This document shows positions 19,373 to 28,241 of a stretch of 29,818 bases of DNA, in pieces. Each line of letters opens with the position of its first letter. Within the stretch, counting starts at the first letter, position 1. The stretch lies in contig BFEA01000190.1 in the NCBI GenBank assembly GCA_003427395.1, forward strand, positions 76,460 through 106,277, in the 5' to 3' direction. Under the pieces are notes generated by a model. That model made no database searches, was not told where the DNA came from, and was given only the letters and a program-made list of their open reading frames with translations. The position numbers were made by a program, and so were the translations under genes. Source of the DNA: Chara braunii. Its lineage: Eukaryota > Streptophyta > Charophyceae > Charales > Characeae.

Positions 19373-20695
19373 TTATCTATTCCTAAGATCATGATCACTT
19401 GCTTGCTTTAAACCATACCAGCTCAGAGGAACCAAGCACAAGGATGATAATGGGAAAGGGTCAGGGAAGTCAGCAAATGGACGCAAAGGGATAGAGGAAT
19501 CGATGGTGGTCCAATCATGAAAGGATAAATGATAATTCCTTTTGAACTTTGGCTGCCCTCCCTTTTTGATCACTTTTCTCTCTCCCTTTTCCTTGATCAC
19601 TCCCACCTTCCCTTCCTCGGTGTCTCTCAGCCAGTCTTTGCTGAATTTTTGAATGTGACCGTCAATTTCTGCTTGATTTGATAGATGTTCAATCTTTTCC
19701 TTAGCTTTATCCCATTGAGCCGAAATCTCGGTTTGAATCTGTTGTTTTATTGAATCCGTGAATTCAGGGCCTTCAAACCTCACCCCTTCCATTTCATTGG
19801 TGCAACGTCTGTGCCAAAGAGCCCACATAATGACTCTTCTTCCAACCTTATATAGATTTTGGGAGAACTCATCCTGAAGAGGAGGATCCCAAGTTTCACA
19901 TAGGAGGGTTTTCCAATCCCATGGTCAAGGATATGAAGATGTTAGTTGACTTCAGATTCTGTCTCACCACCTCCATAACCATACCACACTTGGACATTGA
20001 AGGAAAACGTGTTCTATGGTTTCAAGGATTGCTCTTGATGGGAAAGCAGATGTACAAAACTTGCACCAGGGTAATGCTATGCCTCTCTGTTCAAGAGTGG
20101 TTCTATCTATAATCCAGTCATTTGTTAGGAGACAACGGTGATCTATCTGCCATTGCAAGGAAGCTACCTTAGCAGGTTTGATTCTAATGGTCTTAAACCA
20201 TTTGATAGAGCGTAGAGAGTCCTTGCTGACATTCAGTTGTCTTATCCATCTTGCTTCCACTTTATCTTTTATATTTAGGGATGGTCTCAGCATTCTATAA
20301 GTAAATTTGACAGTTAGGGTATGGAGTGAACGAGTCCAGGTTCGTTTTCCTCCTCTTGAAGTCCATTTCCATTGTGATGGGTCTAAGGCCAAATTGTCTA
20401 TTGACTGCGTTGACCTGAAAGCCATCCATTGACTTTTGTTTTTCAATACTCTGATTCTGAACACCTGATCCATTTGATACCATTTGTTTTCTTGGAGTTG
20501 CCATGTTTGGATATAATTTTCACTATCTATAGAGAAAATGGAGACTAGAACTGTTGCGTCATCTCCCAGCTTTACCACATTCCCAATGTGCTGATTGTCA
20601 TCCATGAAGCCTACCCAGTCCCCGTTTTGGAGATTTGACAATTTTCTTAATATTCTTACCCAATCTAACGGGATTAGCTCAATTATGGTATCCAA
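19373..20695 (-). pseudogene. LINE C ORF2 C-terminus with zf-RVT
   Basis: Minus-strand frame from about 20695. It includes ELIPLDWVRILRKLSN, homologous to EAIPLAWIRILKMGPR of LINE B, and ALDPSQWKWTSRGGKRTWTR. The zf-RVT domain follows: SLQWQIDHRCLLTNDWI, then CKFC and HVFLQC ligands (about 20035-19985). After a stop near 19964 the same frame resumes with RRVIMWALWHRRCTNEM and a charged helical tail ending at 19373. The stop between the two parts shows decay. Role as for other LINE ORF2 C-termini, with the finger probably contacting RNA or target DNA. Confidence 0.8.
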
Positions 20696-21092
20696 TGCTT
20701 CCTGTGAATGCCTGCAGTAATGGAGTTTGGGATGTATCTGGGATAAGGAGCGCCAATCTTTTGTTTCTTTATTCCATATATCCTTAATCCTTAGAATCTC
20801 ATTTTTAACCCATCCACGTCAAGGAGAGTCCATACAATGTAACGTACATCCATGTGAGTCTGTGATTAGTCTATTATTGAAAAGTGGTTGTTGTCAGACT
20901 TCCTCCCATCTTCTCGGGTGACACTTGTCTGGTAGTGGAAGTCTGCGCCAAATCTTAAGGAGGTTAGGCCAGAATGAATCGTTTTTTATATCTACCCTTG
21001 CTGCTTGTCTGTCTGTTTCTCCCTCCTGATTTGTTGCATGAGAGACCGTTCTCGGGATTGACCAGCACCGGTTCTCTAACCACATCATTGGG
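20696..21092 (-). pseudogene. LINE C ORF2 connection region, frameshifted
   Basis: Minus-strand segments MMWLENRCWSIPRTVSH and LLKIWRRLPLPDKCHPRRWE correspond to NKWWSIPRGPRSD and MLTLWRERGPAQTPVPLKWE of LINE B. It lies in the same frame as the C-terminus but one base out of frame with the reverse transcriptase upstream, and has stops at about 20894 and 20820. Confidence 0.65.
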
Positions 21093-21203
21093 TCAATGCC
21101 TTCTGGTATTTCTAGTCAATCTCGCTATTTGCTCCCATGCTAGAGCCTGCCAAGGGACTTGCAGATTGAAGAGCAGCCTTTTGATCCATTGAATAGATAA
21201 GGC

Positions 21204-21227
21204 AAAAAAAAAAAAAAAAAAAAAAAA
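21204..21227 (-). repeat. Poly(A) run inside LINE C coding sequence
   Basis: A run of 24 A on the plus strand is read as a string of Phe in the LINE C frame, between GGLGILDPHTQAHA and ALSIQWIKRLL. The related LINEs have no such string at that point, so it is likely slippage expansion of a short TTT tract. The reading frame appears to be kept across it. Confidence 0.75.
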
Positions 21228-22516
21228 GGCATGAGCCTGTGTATGCGGATCCAGGATACCTAGTCCACCTTTTGCTTTAGGTTGAATTGGTGTTTGCCAA
21301 GCAACCCTGCTGATTACGTTTTTGCTTTCATGATTTCCTCTCCATAAATATGTTGTAATCTGTCTTTGTAAAGATTGAAAATTCAACTTATTTAACGGCC
21401 AGATAGCTGATTTATACCATAGAGATGCTAAAATTACATTGTTAATCACAAACGTCCTTCCAATTAATGATGTGGGTTTATCTTTCCATAATTCCATCTT
21501 TGCCAAAGCTGGTTTATAAATCCACTCATTATTAATTTCAGGTTTTCCTTCTGCAGATAGGGTGATCCCTAGGACCCTTATTGGCGAGGACGATGGGATC
21601 CAATGAACTCTAGGCTCCTCAGGTGGTCTCATCCCTTGGTGATGAATCCACCATCCTTGGGTTTTGGTACCCCAATTAACTTTCATATCTGAGAGGGAAC
21701 AAAATTTATCCATCATTCTCTTAATGACCTTCATGTTGTCCTCTGAGGCATCCACTAATAGAGAGAGGTCATCCGCAAACAGTGAGCACACAGGAATAAC
21801 TTCTTCTGGGATCGATGCGATCCTAATACGTTTAATATCCTTGTTCTGTCTTAGGTTAGCCGCAAGGACTTCCATCATAATGACAAAGAGGAAAGGAGCT
21901 ATCGGATCTCCTTGTCTTACTGATCGTTCCAACTGAATTGGAGGAGCTAAATTACCGTTTATCATAACGCTTGTTGTTGCCTCTGTATGTAGGATTCGTA
22001 CCTATCTTCTCAAGCAAGACCCAAAATTAAATTTCTCCATACACATGTCTAAAAAGACCCAATCAACATGATCATATGCCTTTTCAAAGTCTATGAATAT
22101 AAGGGCTGCATTCTATTTCGATTGCCTGAAATTTTTAATCAGTTCATTAACCAGCAGGATATTGTCTTGAATATTCCTACCTGATATGAAGCCTGTTTGA
22201 GTGGGGTGAATGATGTTTGCTATGACTTTCATCAATCTGTTAGATAAAGCTTTTGTTAGCAATTTATAAACGACTGTGAGGAGGGTGATGAGTCTATAAT
22301 TGCGAATATTCGTTGAATCTCCTTTTTGTATAGTGGTGTTAGCACTCCCTGTCCCACTATCTCTCCCATCGTTCCAGAGGACCATACATCTTGGTAGAAG
22401 TCCATCAGATCCCGAGAAATAAAATCCCATATAACTTCCCAGAATTTTTTGGGCACTCCATCTATGCTAGGTGTTTTCTCTTCTTCCATCATCATCAAGG
22501 CTGTCCATATTTCTTC

Positions 22517-22570
22517 TTTAGATATTGGTTGTTCGAGATTGTTTTTAGATATTGGTTGTTCGAGATTGTC
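22517..22570 (-). repeat. 27-bp in-frame tandem duplication in LINE C
   Basis: Copies 22517-22543 and 22544-22570 are identical except near the junction ends. On the minus strand this repeats the peptide NNLEQPISK, so exactly nine codons were added without changing the frame. Confidence 0.85.
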
Positions 22571-22681
22571 TTTTTGAAAATCGGTAAGTGTTTTGTCTAT
22601 TGGAAGAAGGAATTTTTGAATATCTCTCCTTCTCTGAAGAGATTCTATGAAGAGAAGGGAGGTGATTGCATTCTGAAGCAA

Positions 22682-22860
22682 AAAGTTTTTTGTAGAATTC
22701 TCTTGCTATCCAGGTGCAGGCTGCTGTTGAAGTTTGTAGGGTCTGTTGATCCTGCTGTGGATCCGCGAACGCTTCAATGACTGATCTTCCTTTTCGTGCT
22801 CTTGCTTTAGCAAAGAATCTCGCGCTGTCACTTTACGAACTACTAATAGGTGTAATGGCT
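22682..22860 (-). pseudogene. LINE C ORF2 linker upstream of the reverse transcriptase
   Basis: Minus-strand words such as LLKQEHEKEDQSLKRSRIHS then RINRPYK look like the basic linker between endonuclease and reverse transcriptase in L1 ORF2. Homology fades beyond about 22860 and no endonuclease motif was found, so the copy appears 5'-truncated here, as is usual for LINEs. Confidence 0.45.
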
Positions 22861-24060
22861 CAAAGTGAACAAAATATGGCCGCGGTGGTTCCAGCACGAC
22901 GACCGCCCGCGCACGGAGAATATCGGGCCTCGTTTCACTGCACAACACTCCAGTTGTACCTTGCCCTGGGAGTAGTCCGGACACATCCAAAATGTGTGCC
23001 AAGCATGAATGTATCCGGACGTTGGACGAACCACATACATTTGGAAGTGTTGTTCACTGTAGCAGGCCTTATATGGCCTTCAAACTAGGATTAAGTGGGT
23101 GGCTTGTTTTTTAATGGGTGTGCATTTTTTGGGTCCCCTTCGAGGGGTGGGGGGTTTTCTGGTAGCCGCCCGTTTGTTTTTTTGCGCGTTATTTTTATTT
23201 TGATATTAACGCCCGTTTGGCACTGGTGCTCTAGTATGCTGGCTTTATGCTCTGCGTTTTTCCGGACTTGCGGTATTGATACATCGGCATTAGACCTCCT
23301 TACTTTAGTAATGAGGTCCGTATCGGACGTCAGACCTGATGAGAAACGGTTTGCAGGTGACGTAGATGCGATTGGGGGTATACGCGGCACTTTTGGTAAT
23401 TTACTTGGATGATTTTTTGGACTTCGTACATCGGGCTTTTTTTGATCTAGATGGTAATCGGGTGCGGAGTGAGGGGCTGGGCTGTGTCTGCCTGATATGG
23501 TTACATGGGACTCCTTCCGTGCTCAGAGGGGAATTTTGCGTGTTCAGTAGTGACTCTACCGATCATGCTATATACCCGCCAACCGAAGCATTTTGCCTCT
23601 CATTCTACGCGATCCTGAGAACATGCGCATTCGGTTGTGTTTTGCTCGGTGGCGATGCCGGAGGTGTCGCTGTCGCTGCTCGCCTTCGGCGTATGACCGG
23701 ACCTGTCGCAGTTGGGGATCATACATGCTGACACACACCGCTGGCATAGCAGTCATCAGGGAGCACGTACGCGGACGCGCGAAGGAGCTGTCTCTTGATC
23801 TGTTTGTCTGTGTGCGTTTGGCTGTGCTGTGCAGGTCTTTGATCTAATCAAGCTGTATCTTCGACATGGCTTCTTCTCGGTTATTCCGCTTCAGTTCATC
23901 TGAGATGGCCGCTGGTTTACCATCGATGGGTTTGATTCGGTTTTGGGTTTTGCTCCTGTCCCTCTTTCGGACATTGCCTATCGGACTTCGCGCAGTGGAA
24001 CGATTAGGTGTAGGGTAGCAATATAAGGGGCAAGGCTTTAGGAATGGCCTCTATGATTCG
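22861..24060. other. Unassigned DNA upstream of the hammerhead candidate
   Basis: No protein family recognised. Some frames are open for 80-120 codons on the plus strand, but they have biased composition and no conserved motif. A hairpin CCCCTTCGAGGGG lies near 23137. CTGATGAG at about 23338 has no matching second half of a hammerhead. If the ribozyme belongs to a transposon, this interval may hold its diverged body. Confidence 0.35.
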
Positions 24061-24082
24061 TATGGAGGCGCATACTAGATTA

Positions 24083-24126
24083 CCTCCTGATGAGTCTGCG
24101 TGCGGGGTGGACGAAACGCGTCGAGG
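24083..24126 (+). ncRNA. Hammerhead ribozyme candidate, type I with very short helix III
   Basis: All invariant core positions are present in order. The CUGAUGA box is 24087-24093. Helix II pairs 24094-24099 with 24107-24112 (two wobbles) around a 7-nt loop. The GAA box is 24113-24115. Helix III is A116-C117 with G120-U121 around a 2-nt loop, position 17 is C122, and helix I pairs CCTC (24083-24086) with GAGG (24123-24126). Cleavage would fall between 24122 and 24123. Such tiny helix III forms are known from Penelope-like elements and animal retrozymes, where dimers help folding. An alternative longer helix III pairs 24116-24120 with 24132-24136. Helix I beyond four pairs is weak, so activity is unproven. 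Confidence 0.6.
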
Positions 24127-24287
24127 GTGACCGCGTTGTTCATTTTGGTTCAGTTATGTGCTGCTTTGATTCCATACTTTTGCGTGCGTAACGGTACGGA
24201 TTTCTGGGTGTATCTTTGCTTTGCCATTCTCATGCTGTCGCTGTCTTTGCTGGGCAGTCTTTCCTCTTTCCCCCGATGCTGTTGACT

Positions 24288-24288
<1 letters not shown>
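24127..24288. other. Unassigned DNA after the ribozyme candidate
   Basis: Sequence between the predicted cleavage site and the 31-T run. A plus-strand frame is Leu/Ser-rich and resembles a membrane segment but ends in homopolymer. Nothing is recognised. Confidence 0.35.

Positions 24289-24319
<31 letters not shown>
24289..24319 (-). repeat. Poly(T) run of 31, probable minus-strand retroposon tail
   Basis: Read on the minus strand, a poly(A) tail follows GGAGGCATGATGTGCCTGGC. This is not the tail motif seen at 4426, so the source is another retroposon family or a plain homopolymer. Confidence 0.5.
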
Positions 24320-24320
<1 letters not shown>

Positions 24321-24514
24321 TATGACTGGAGCCAGGCACATCATGCCTCCACAAGGTGGTCTTCCGTTTTCCTCTACCGTCTTCCCCCTAACACAGCGCA
24401 CCCTAGTTTTGGCTGCACCTGACTGGGAGTATGGTTTGTATACATTTGTTATCAGGGTGCACTGTGTTGGTGTTGGGGGAAGTCGGGTGGTTTCCTGCTG
24501 CTCTCTGTGATGAT

Positions 24515-24530
24515 CACGTGTCGACACGTG
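24515..24530. promoter_or_regulatory. Double G-box palindrome
   Basis: CACGTGTCGACACGTG is a perfect 16-bp palindrome holding two CACGTG G-boxes, the plant bZIP/bHLH site, around TCGA. It lies about 800 bases upstream of a TATA box at 25314. Use as an enhancer is inferred only from the match. Confidence 0.45.
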
Positions 24531-24991
24531 GAACGTGCTAGCACAGAGTAGACTTGCCATGTCACATGTAACTGTTAATAGAAAGGTCAGGTGCTGGCAT
24601 CAACCAGACAATAGAGTGGCTGCACCAGTGTCCAAAATGCTGAACTTTCAACGACTGTCAGGCATTTTTCCACATTGGTGGGTTCGAAAAAAAAACGGTC
24701 TTTGCCACACAGCTCTTTTTTTTCTTTTTTGTTCTTTTTTTTAATCCTCCCCCTTTTTTTTCTTTTTTCTTGACTCGGCAGTTTTTTGAGGCTGTGGAAC
24801 TGAAGACAGGATTTCCTTTGGGACATAATTTTAACGATACAGAGAAAAAAAAAAAGACAGGATTTCCACAGCGCCTCGACTCTGACAGTTGTCGAAAAGT
24901 CGCTCATTTTCACAAGCTCCCTATAAATGTGGTTTCGAGTTTTGGCCCGCTGCAGGCAGGCGGTTTCGAGTTGGAAAGCCTTAGGGCAGTT

Positions 24992-25103
24992 GTCGAAAAC
25001 TCTTACCTGACACATGTCAAAAAGATTTGGGAAAAAAAGACTCGACACCTGGTGTGGCGATGCACAAATGTCGAAACAAGAGTTTTCGACACTGGTGTGG
25101 CGA
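24992..25103. repeat. Inverted and direct repeats upstream of a TATA box
   Basis: GTCGAAAACTCTT (24992-25004) is the exact complement of AAGAGTTTTCGAC (25078-25090). CGACACCTGGTGTGGCGA (25043-25060) is repeated with one base missing at 25087-25103. Further GTCGAAA copies lie near 24891 and 25069. Clustered repeats of this kind are typical of promoter or LTR U3 regions. Confidence 0.55.
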
Positions 25104-25313
25104 GGCCCAGAGAAGAGAAGCCAAAATAAAAGTGACGAGGCTCACAAGAGTGTTTCTCTCCCCTCATGTCCCTCCCCTGTCCTGTAGGCATGGTCCCTGA
25201 TGCTACCGGCTGTCCCCTGGCCGGTATCGCCCTCCTGCAGGTCGGGAGCAGCCCCGAATGTAACAGTTCTCTCCTGAACACGGTTCTGGCTGCTACGGGG
25301 TTCCCTGTATGAC

Positions 25314-25321
25314 TATAAATA
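25314..25321 (+). promoter_or_regulatory. TATA box candidate (TATAAATA)
   Basis: TATAAATA matches the plant consensus well and sits about 200 bases after the repeat cluster at 24992-25103. A transcript would start near 25345 but runs into the T-run at 25384, so its gene was probably interrupted by insertion. A degenerate solo LTR is an alternative; no second copy was seen. Confidence 0.4.
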
Positions 25322-25383
25322 GGAGTGAAACAACAAAGTAGTAATAAGAACAGTGTACACAGTGAACAGCCTAACAACCAACA

Positions 25384-25480
25384 TTTTTTTTTTTTTTTTT
25401 TTTTTTTTTGAAGAAACAACCCAAGTAATTGCTAGGGGTGCTGATAAGAGCAGACACCACTAGCAAGCTCGGGGAGGCTA
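25384..25480 (-). mobile_element. Retroposon 3' tail with conserved hairpin and poly(A)
   Basis: On the minus strand the order is GCCTCCCC, a hairpin, GTTGTTTCTTC, and 26 A (25409-25384). This is the same order as 4473-4566. The DNA farther upstream on the minus strand (25480-25860) does not match the LINE C tail, so a different element may carry a related 3' end. A 17-A run at 25864-25880 marks the far side of this interval. Confidence 0.6.
25429..25466 (-). other. Conserved 3'-terminal hairpin, second copy
   Basis: Arms 25429-25440 and 25455-25466 pair at 11 of 12 positions around a 14-nt loop that reads TCTGCTCTTATCAG on the minus strand. The loop matches that at 4502-4515 in 13 of 14 bases, while the stem bases are largely different but complementary. 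Confidence 0.6.
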
Positions 25481-26248
25481 TACAACCTTAGGAACGGAAA
25501 AAATAGGTCCACCTATAGGACTTGTAGTGAAACGCCTATGCCTAGCACCTGAAGTACCCGGTCAGCAAGGCTCGCTCGAATATGCTTCGATCAGGGCTGA
25601 GTGAGGTGTGTGGGACTCAGCTTAGCCCTGGTACCTGCAACCACTGTTTGGTCAGGTCACCCCCAGACCGGGGGGTGACGATCCTGAGTGGTAGACACTG
25701 AGGTAGGACAGTGGGAGTAGGACTGTGCTGGGAAGAAATTACGAGAGTGGTAGGTTGGGAGGGAGTCCAATAGGATTAGGGGGCCTCTACCACATGGCCG
25801 TGTGCCTAAGGTGACTCCCACCTGTCTATAATCCAGCCTCTACAACAACCTGCCCTTTATATTAAAAAAAAAAAAAAAAAGTAGTAGCGACAGGTATTTG
25901 AATTGGTTGGGCTTAAGGAATTGGCCTTAAACCACCAGTACACCCACGCCTGATTTGCCGAACCGACGCGCCCCCTGCGCGCCAGAATTTTCCGAAGCTG
26001 CTCAAGGCCGGTACCAGTAACGGTTCGACTTTTGTGGTACCGGTACCACAAGTTGTTGGAATAGAATGTCGGCCTCTGGATTTCACTGGCGGCCTACTGC
26101 CACTTTCCTTACGGGCGCCCGAACGGCTTGCATGTATGGATTGGCACCAAGTTTTTTGTTTTTTTCCGAAATTGTTTTTTTTGTTTTTTTTTCTGATTTC
26201 CAAGAACGACTCGGGCACCTACCCGTCCTCTCTTTCGTCTTCCAGGGT
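25481..26248. other. Unassigned DNA, possibly retroposon body, with a 20-bp palindrome
   Basis: Between the tail at 25384-25480 and the A-run at 25864-25880 the sequence could be the body of the minus-strand retroposon; it holds no protein. TTGTGGTACCGGTACCACAA at 26032-26051 is a perfect palindrome. T-rich stretches follow at 26155-26200. Confidence 0.4.
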
Positions 26249-26413
26249 GGCCCTCGCTGCACTACTCTCCAAATGTGCAAAATCATGCCAAAATGAGACT
26301 GAATCCACCGCCGTAACATGGAAAGATCCATTGCCATCTTTGTTGTCTTTTGCGCATGAGGAGATGCCATCTTTATTTTCTTTTGCGCATGTGGAGAGTA
26401 GTGCAGCAAGGCC
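26249..26413. mobile_element. Small inverted-repeat element (MITE-like)
   Basis: The left arm 26249-26282 and right arm 26381-26413 are complementary over about 33 bases with roughly four differences. They share GGCC...GCTGCACTACTCTCC and its complement. The total is about 165 bp with no coding content. A 33-bp direct repeat lies inside. No target duplication was established; a fold-back origin is equally possible. Confidence 0.55.
26332..26397 (+). repeat. 33-bp tandem repeat
   Basis: TGCCATCTTTGTTGTCTTTT and the following GCGCATGAGGAGA repeat head-to-tail (26332-26364, 26365-26397) with three differences. The second copy overlaps the right arm of the inverted-repeat element. Confidence 0.75.
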
Positions 26414-26594
26414 GTAGGATTGTTCCATGCCTCATCTGCCCACGTGGCAAAGATGTTAAATGAACTCCCCTGCTGGCGGGAGTGCGGACGACGTCACACA
26501 CGTGGTGCGACGAATAGGGGCATCTTTGCCATGCATAGGGAAAACACTACATCATAAATGAAACATACCCCACGATCATCCATGCATCCCCTTG
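26414..26594. other. Unassigned DNA with inverted GGCAAAGATG
   Basis: GGCAAAGATG (26446-26455) is complementary to CATCTTTGCC (26521-26530); CATCTTTG also occurs in the 33-bp repeat just upstream. Nothing else is recognised. Confidence 0.4.
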
Positions 26595-26738
26595 TTTTTT
26601 TTTTTTTTTTTGTTCCATCTTCTGCCTTTTTTTTTTTTTTTGAGGCGCTGGTAGGAGCTGTCACCTCAAGCTGGTCCGGGGGAGGCTCCATCTATTGGTG
26701 GGGAGCAGCACCTGCTGGAAAACGGGCCCAGCGTCCCA
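26595..26738 (-). mobile_element. LINE 3' tail fragment, minus strand, with double poly(A)
   Basis: On the minus strand it begins GGGACGCTGGGCCCGTTTTCC, continues through CAGGTGCTGCTCCCCACCAATAG and GGAGCCTCCCCC, and ends in A15 and A17 runs (plus-strand T-runs 26627-26641 and 26595-26611). It matches 4426-4485 closely, but the terminal hairpin is replaced by other sequence. It could be the 3' end of LINE B, whose ORF2 ends about 1 kb away, or an independent truncated copy. Confidence 0.6.
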
Positions 26739-27411
26739 ATTTACAGAATTCAGAAGGTTCATAGGAATTTCATACATGTGTAGTGTGTGCAGTGTTTCTG
26801 TGCAGGTATATAGTACAGATGTGTCTATGTCTGTCTGTGCTTGTATCAACTGCCTTGGTGATTTTGTTCTGAGTCCCAGCATTTTGGCAGTATTTGTCAA
26901 TGTTGTGATCTGTGTTGTGTGTGATGTGTATGTTTGTAGTAATATAGTACCGTATATGTCCATATCTATGTGCAATCGCCGTTAGGCAGTGATGGCAGTA
27001 TTGTTGTGGTGAGTCCTAGTGCTTTGTCAAGTCCTAAACAATTGCGAAAAACCACAGTTCACTGATAATGTACATCGGTGTCATTGTGATGGCCTAAATG
27101 GGGGCACACCTCGCCCCACTTATGGAGTATCCACCCGCTACGGGATGCGGTCCCGATTTTAGTACTGNTTGTTGTTCGGTACAGTGTGGTGCAGACAATG
27201 GCTGCAACAACCACTTCTGAGCTGGATTCTGGCTGCCTCCCTACAGAGGGTAGAGAGGAAGACTGTCCCTGGCCGGCTTAGTGACCGAGGGAAGAGGCAG
27301 CGACGGTGGTGATGTTTTGGTGGCACGGGTGTTTGTGGAATTTGGGGGGAGGCCTGGGTGGTTGGCTGATGGGTAATAGGACTGAAAAGGGGAGGGTGAG
27401 GGAAAAGGGAA
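26739..27411. other. Unassigned DNA, GT-rich in part, with one ambiguous base
   Basis: 26770-26940 is GT-rich (TGTGTCTATGTCTGTCTGTG style). An undetermined base is at 27168. No gene recognised. It may be LINE B 3' untranslated sequence on the minus strand. Confidence 0.35.

Positions 27412-27464
<53 letters not shown>
27412..27464. repeat. Run of 53 G
   Basis: A pure G homopolymer followed by further G-rich sequence to about 27483. Long poly(G) is rare and would form G-quadruplexes. The apparent poly-Gly and poly-Pro frames across it are artefacts. The length may be inexact because such runs sequence poorly. Confidence 0.9.
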
Positions 27465-27465
<1 letters not shown>

Positions 27466-27665
27466 GGGGGGGGGCGGGGAGGGAGAGCAGTAATTGCGAT
27501 GGCAGTGGTCCCTCAGTCACAGATGAGGATAAAGTATGTCGGTTGATAAACGATTTGAAAGTGCTGCGTTGGCAGACGTTCCCACGCCGCTTCTGTCTGA
27601 AGCCAGGGATGCCATGTGAGTGTGTTGTCGTTATTGAGACTGCAGAGTCTATGGTTTGAGTCGGT

Positions 27666-28241
27666 CTATGTCTCTACGAAGGTGGTCCAAAGTCGTTGCC
27701 TTTTGTCAATGTCTGGTTCGTCGGCCATCCTGTTCTGCACTTCTTTGTACGCTGCCTGAGTGTTGGCAGCAGTTGTGTCTATTATTGTTGATCGAGCTTG
27801 CATGTAGCCATAATTATGTTGTTTCCTCTCGTAAGAGCAGCACATCCTCCAGGCTGCCATGAGCACGGTCAGTCTGGAGTATGCAAATAAATTGGACGTG
27901 AACGGGGTCCACTCCCCAGCCCCTGCTGGGGTGGCCTTTAGCAGGAGAGTGGCCACTTAGTGCCACGCTGCATCCCACCACCTCCATATTTGGAGCACCA
28001 TAGGGCAGTCCAGCAGGCAGTGTTCTAGAGTGGCTCTTCTGTTGGGCAGCGTGTGGGAACAGTACGAGCACAGTGGGGACTGTCCTTTCTCCTCTAGGTC
28101 CGTTCGTGATGTAATCCAATCCGGGGTAGGTAGGCATCTGTGTATAATTTGCCACTGCAGGGCTCTATGGCTGGTCGGTCGGATGTGGGAGAATGCGGAC
28201 CAGCGGAAGAGGTCAAATTCCTATACTTTGAGGGGGGAATC
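27666..28241 (-). pseudogene. LINE B ORF2 C-terminus with zf-RVT
   Basis: The minus strand from about 28185 reads LQWQIIHRCLPTPDWITSRT, then CSYC and HCLLDC zinc ligands (C-X2-C-X13-H-X4-C) and LQIWRWWDAAWH. This is the same architecture as SLQWQIDHRCLLTNDWI in LINE C. After a stop near 27958 the tail FAYSRLTVLMAAWRMCCSYE runs to 27666 with an Ala/Thr/Gln-rich helical end. A frame change lies between this part and the upstream one. Confidence 0.75.

Larger units (their letters stand above)
21093..22681 (-). pseudogene. LINE C ORF2 reverse transcriptase, nearly intact
   Basis: On the minus strand the fingers (KEEIWTALMMMEEEKTPSID, LTPLYKKE) begin near 22560. A frameshift near 22320 leads to NYRLITLLTVVYKLLTKALS and TQTGFISGRNIQDN. 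Motif A is FIDFEKAYDHVDW (about 22090-22050), motif B is RQGDPIAPFLFV, and motif C is the intact SLFADDLSLLVDA (about 21790). The palm is followed by SSPIRVLGITL, NNVILASLWYKSAIW and GGLGILDPHTQ. Only two in-frame stops (near 22114 and 22005) and one frameshift are seen, so this is the youngest-looking ORF2 here. A homopolymer inserts about nine Phe near its end (21204-21227). Confidence 0.85.

Noticed and set aside
22275-22300. TGATGAG in LINE C region as a ribozyme core
   Set aside because: It lies in conserved LINE coding sequence and lacks the other core parts.
23330-23352. CTGATGAG near 23338 as a third hammerhead
   Set aside because: No helix II closing strand or GAA box follows at the required distance.
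957-25321. Full LTR retrotransposon using the two TATA regions as LTRs
   Set aside because: The two TATA regions share no sequence beyond the TATA box, and no gag-pol, primer-binding site or polypurine tract was recognised.
27278-27659. Gly-rich and Pro-rich open frames across the poly(G) run
   Set aside because: They are produced by the 53-G homopolymer on either strand and have no conserved sequence.
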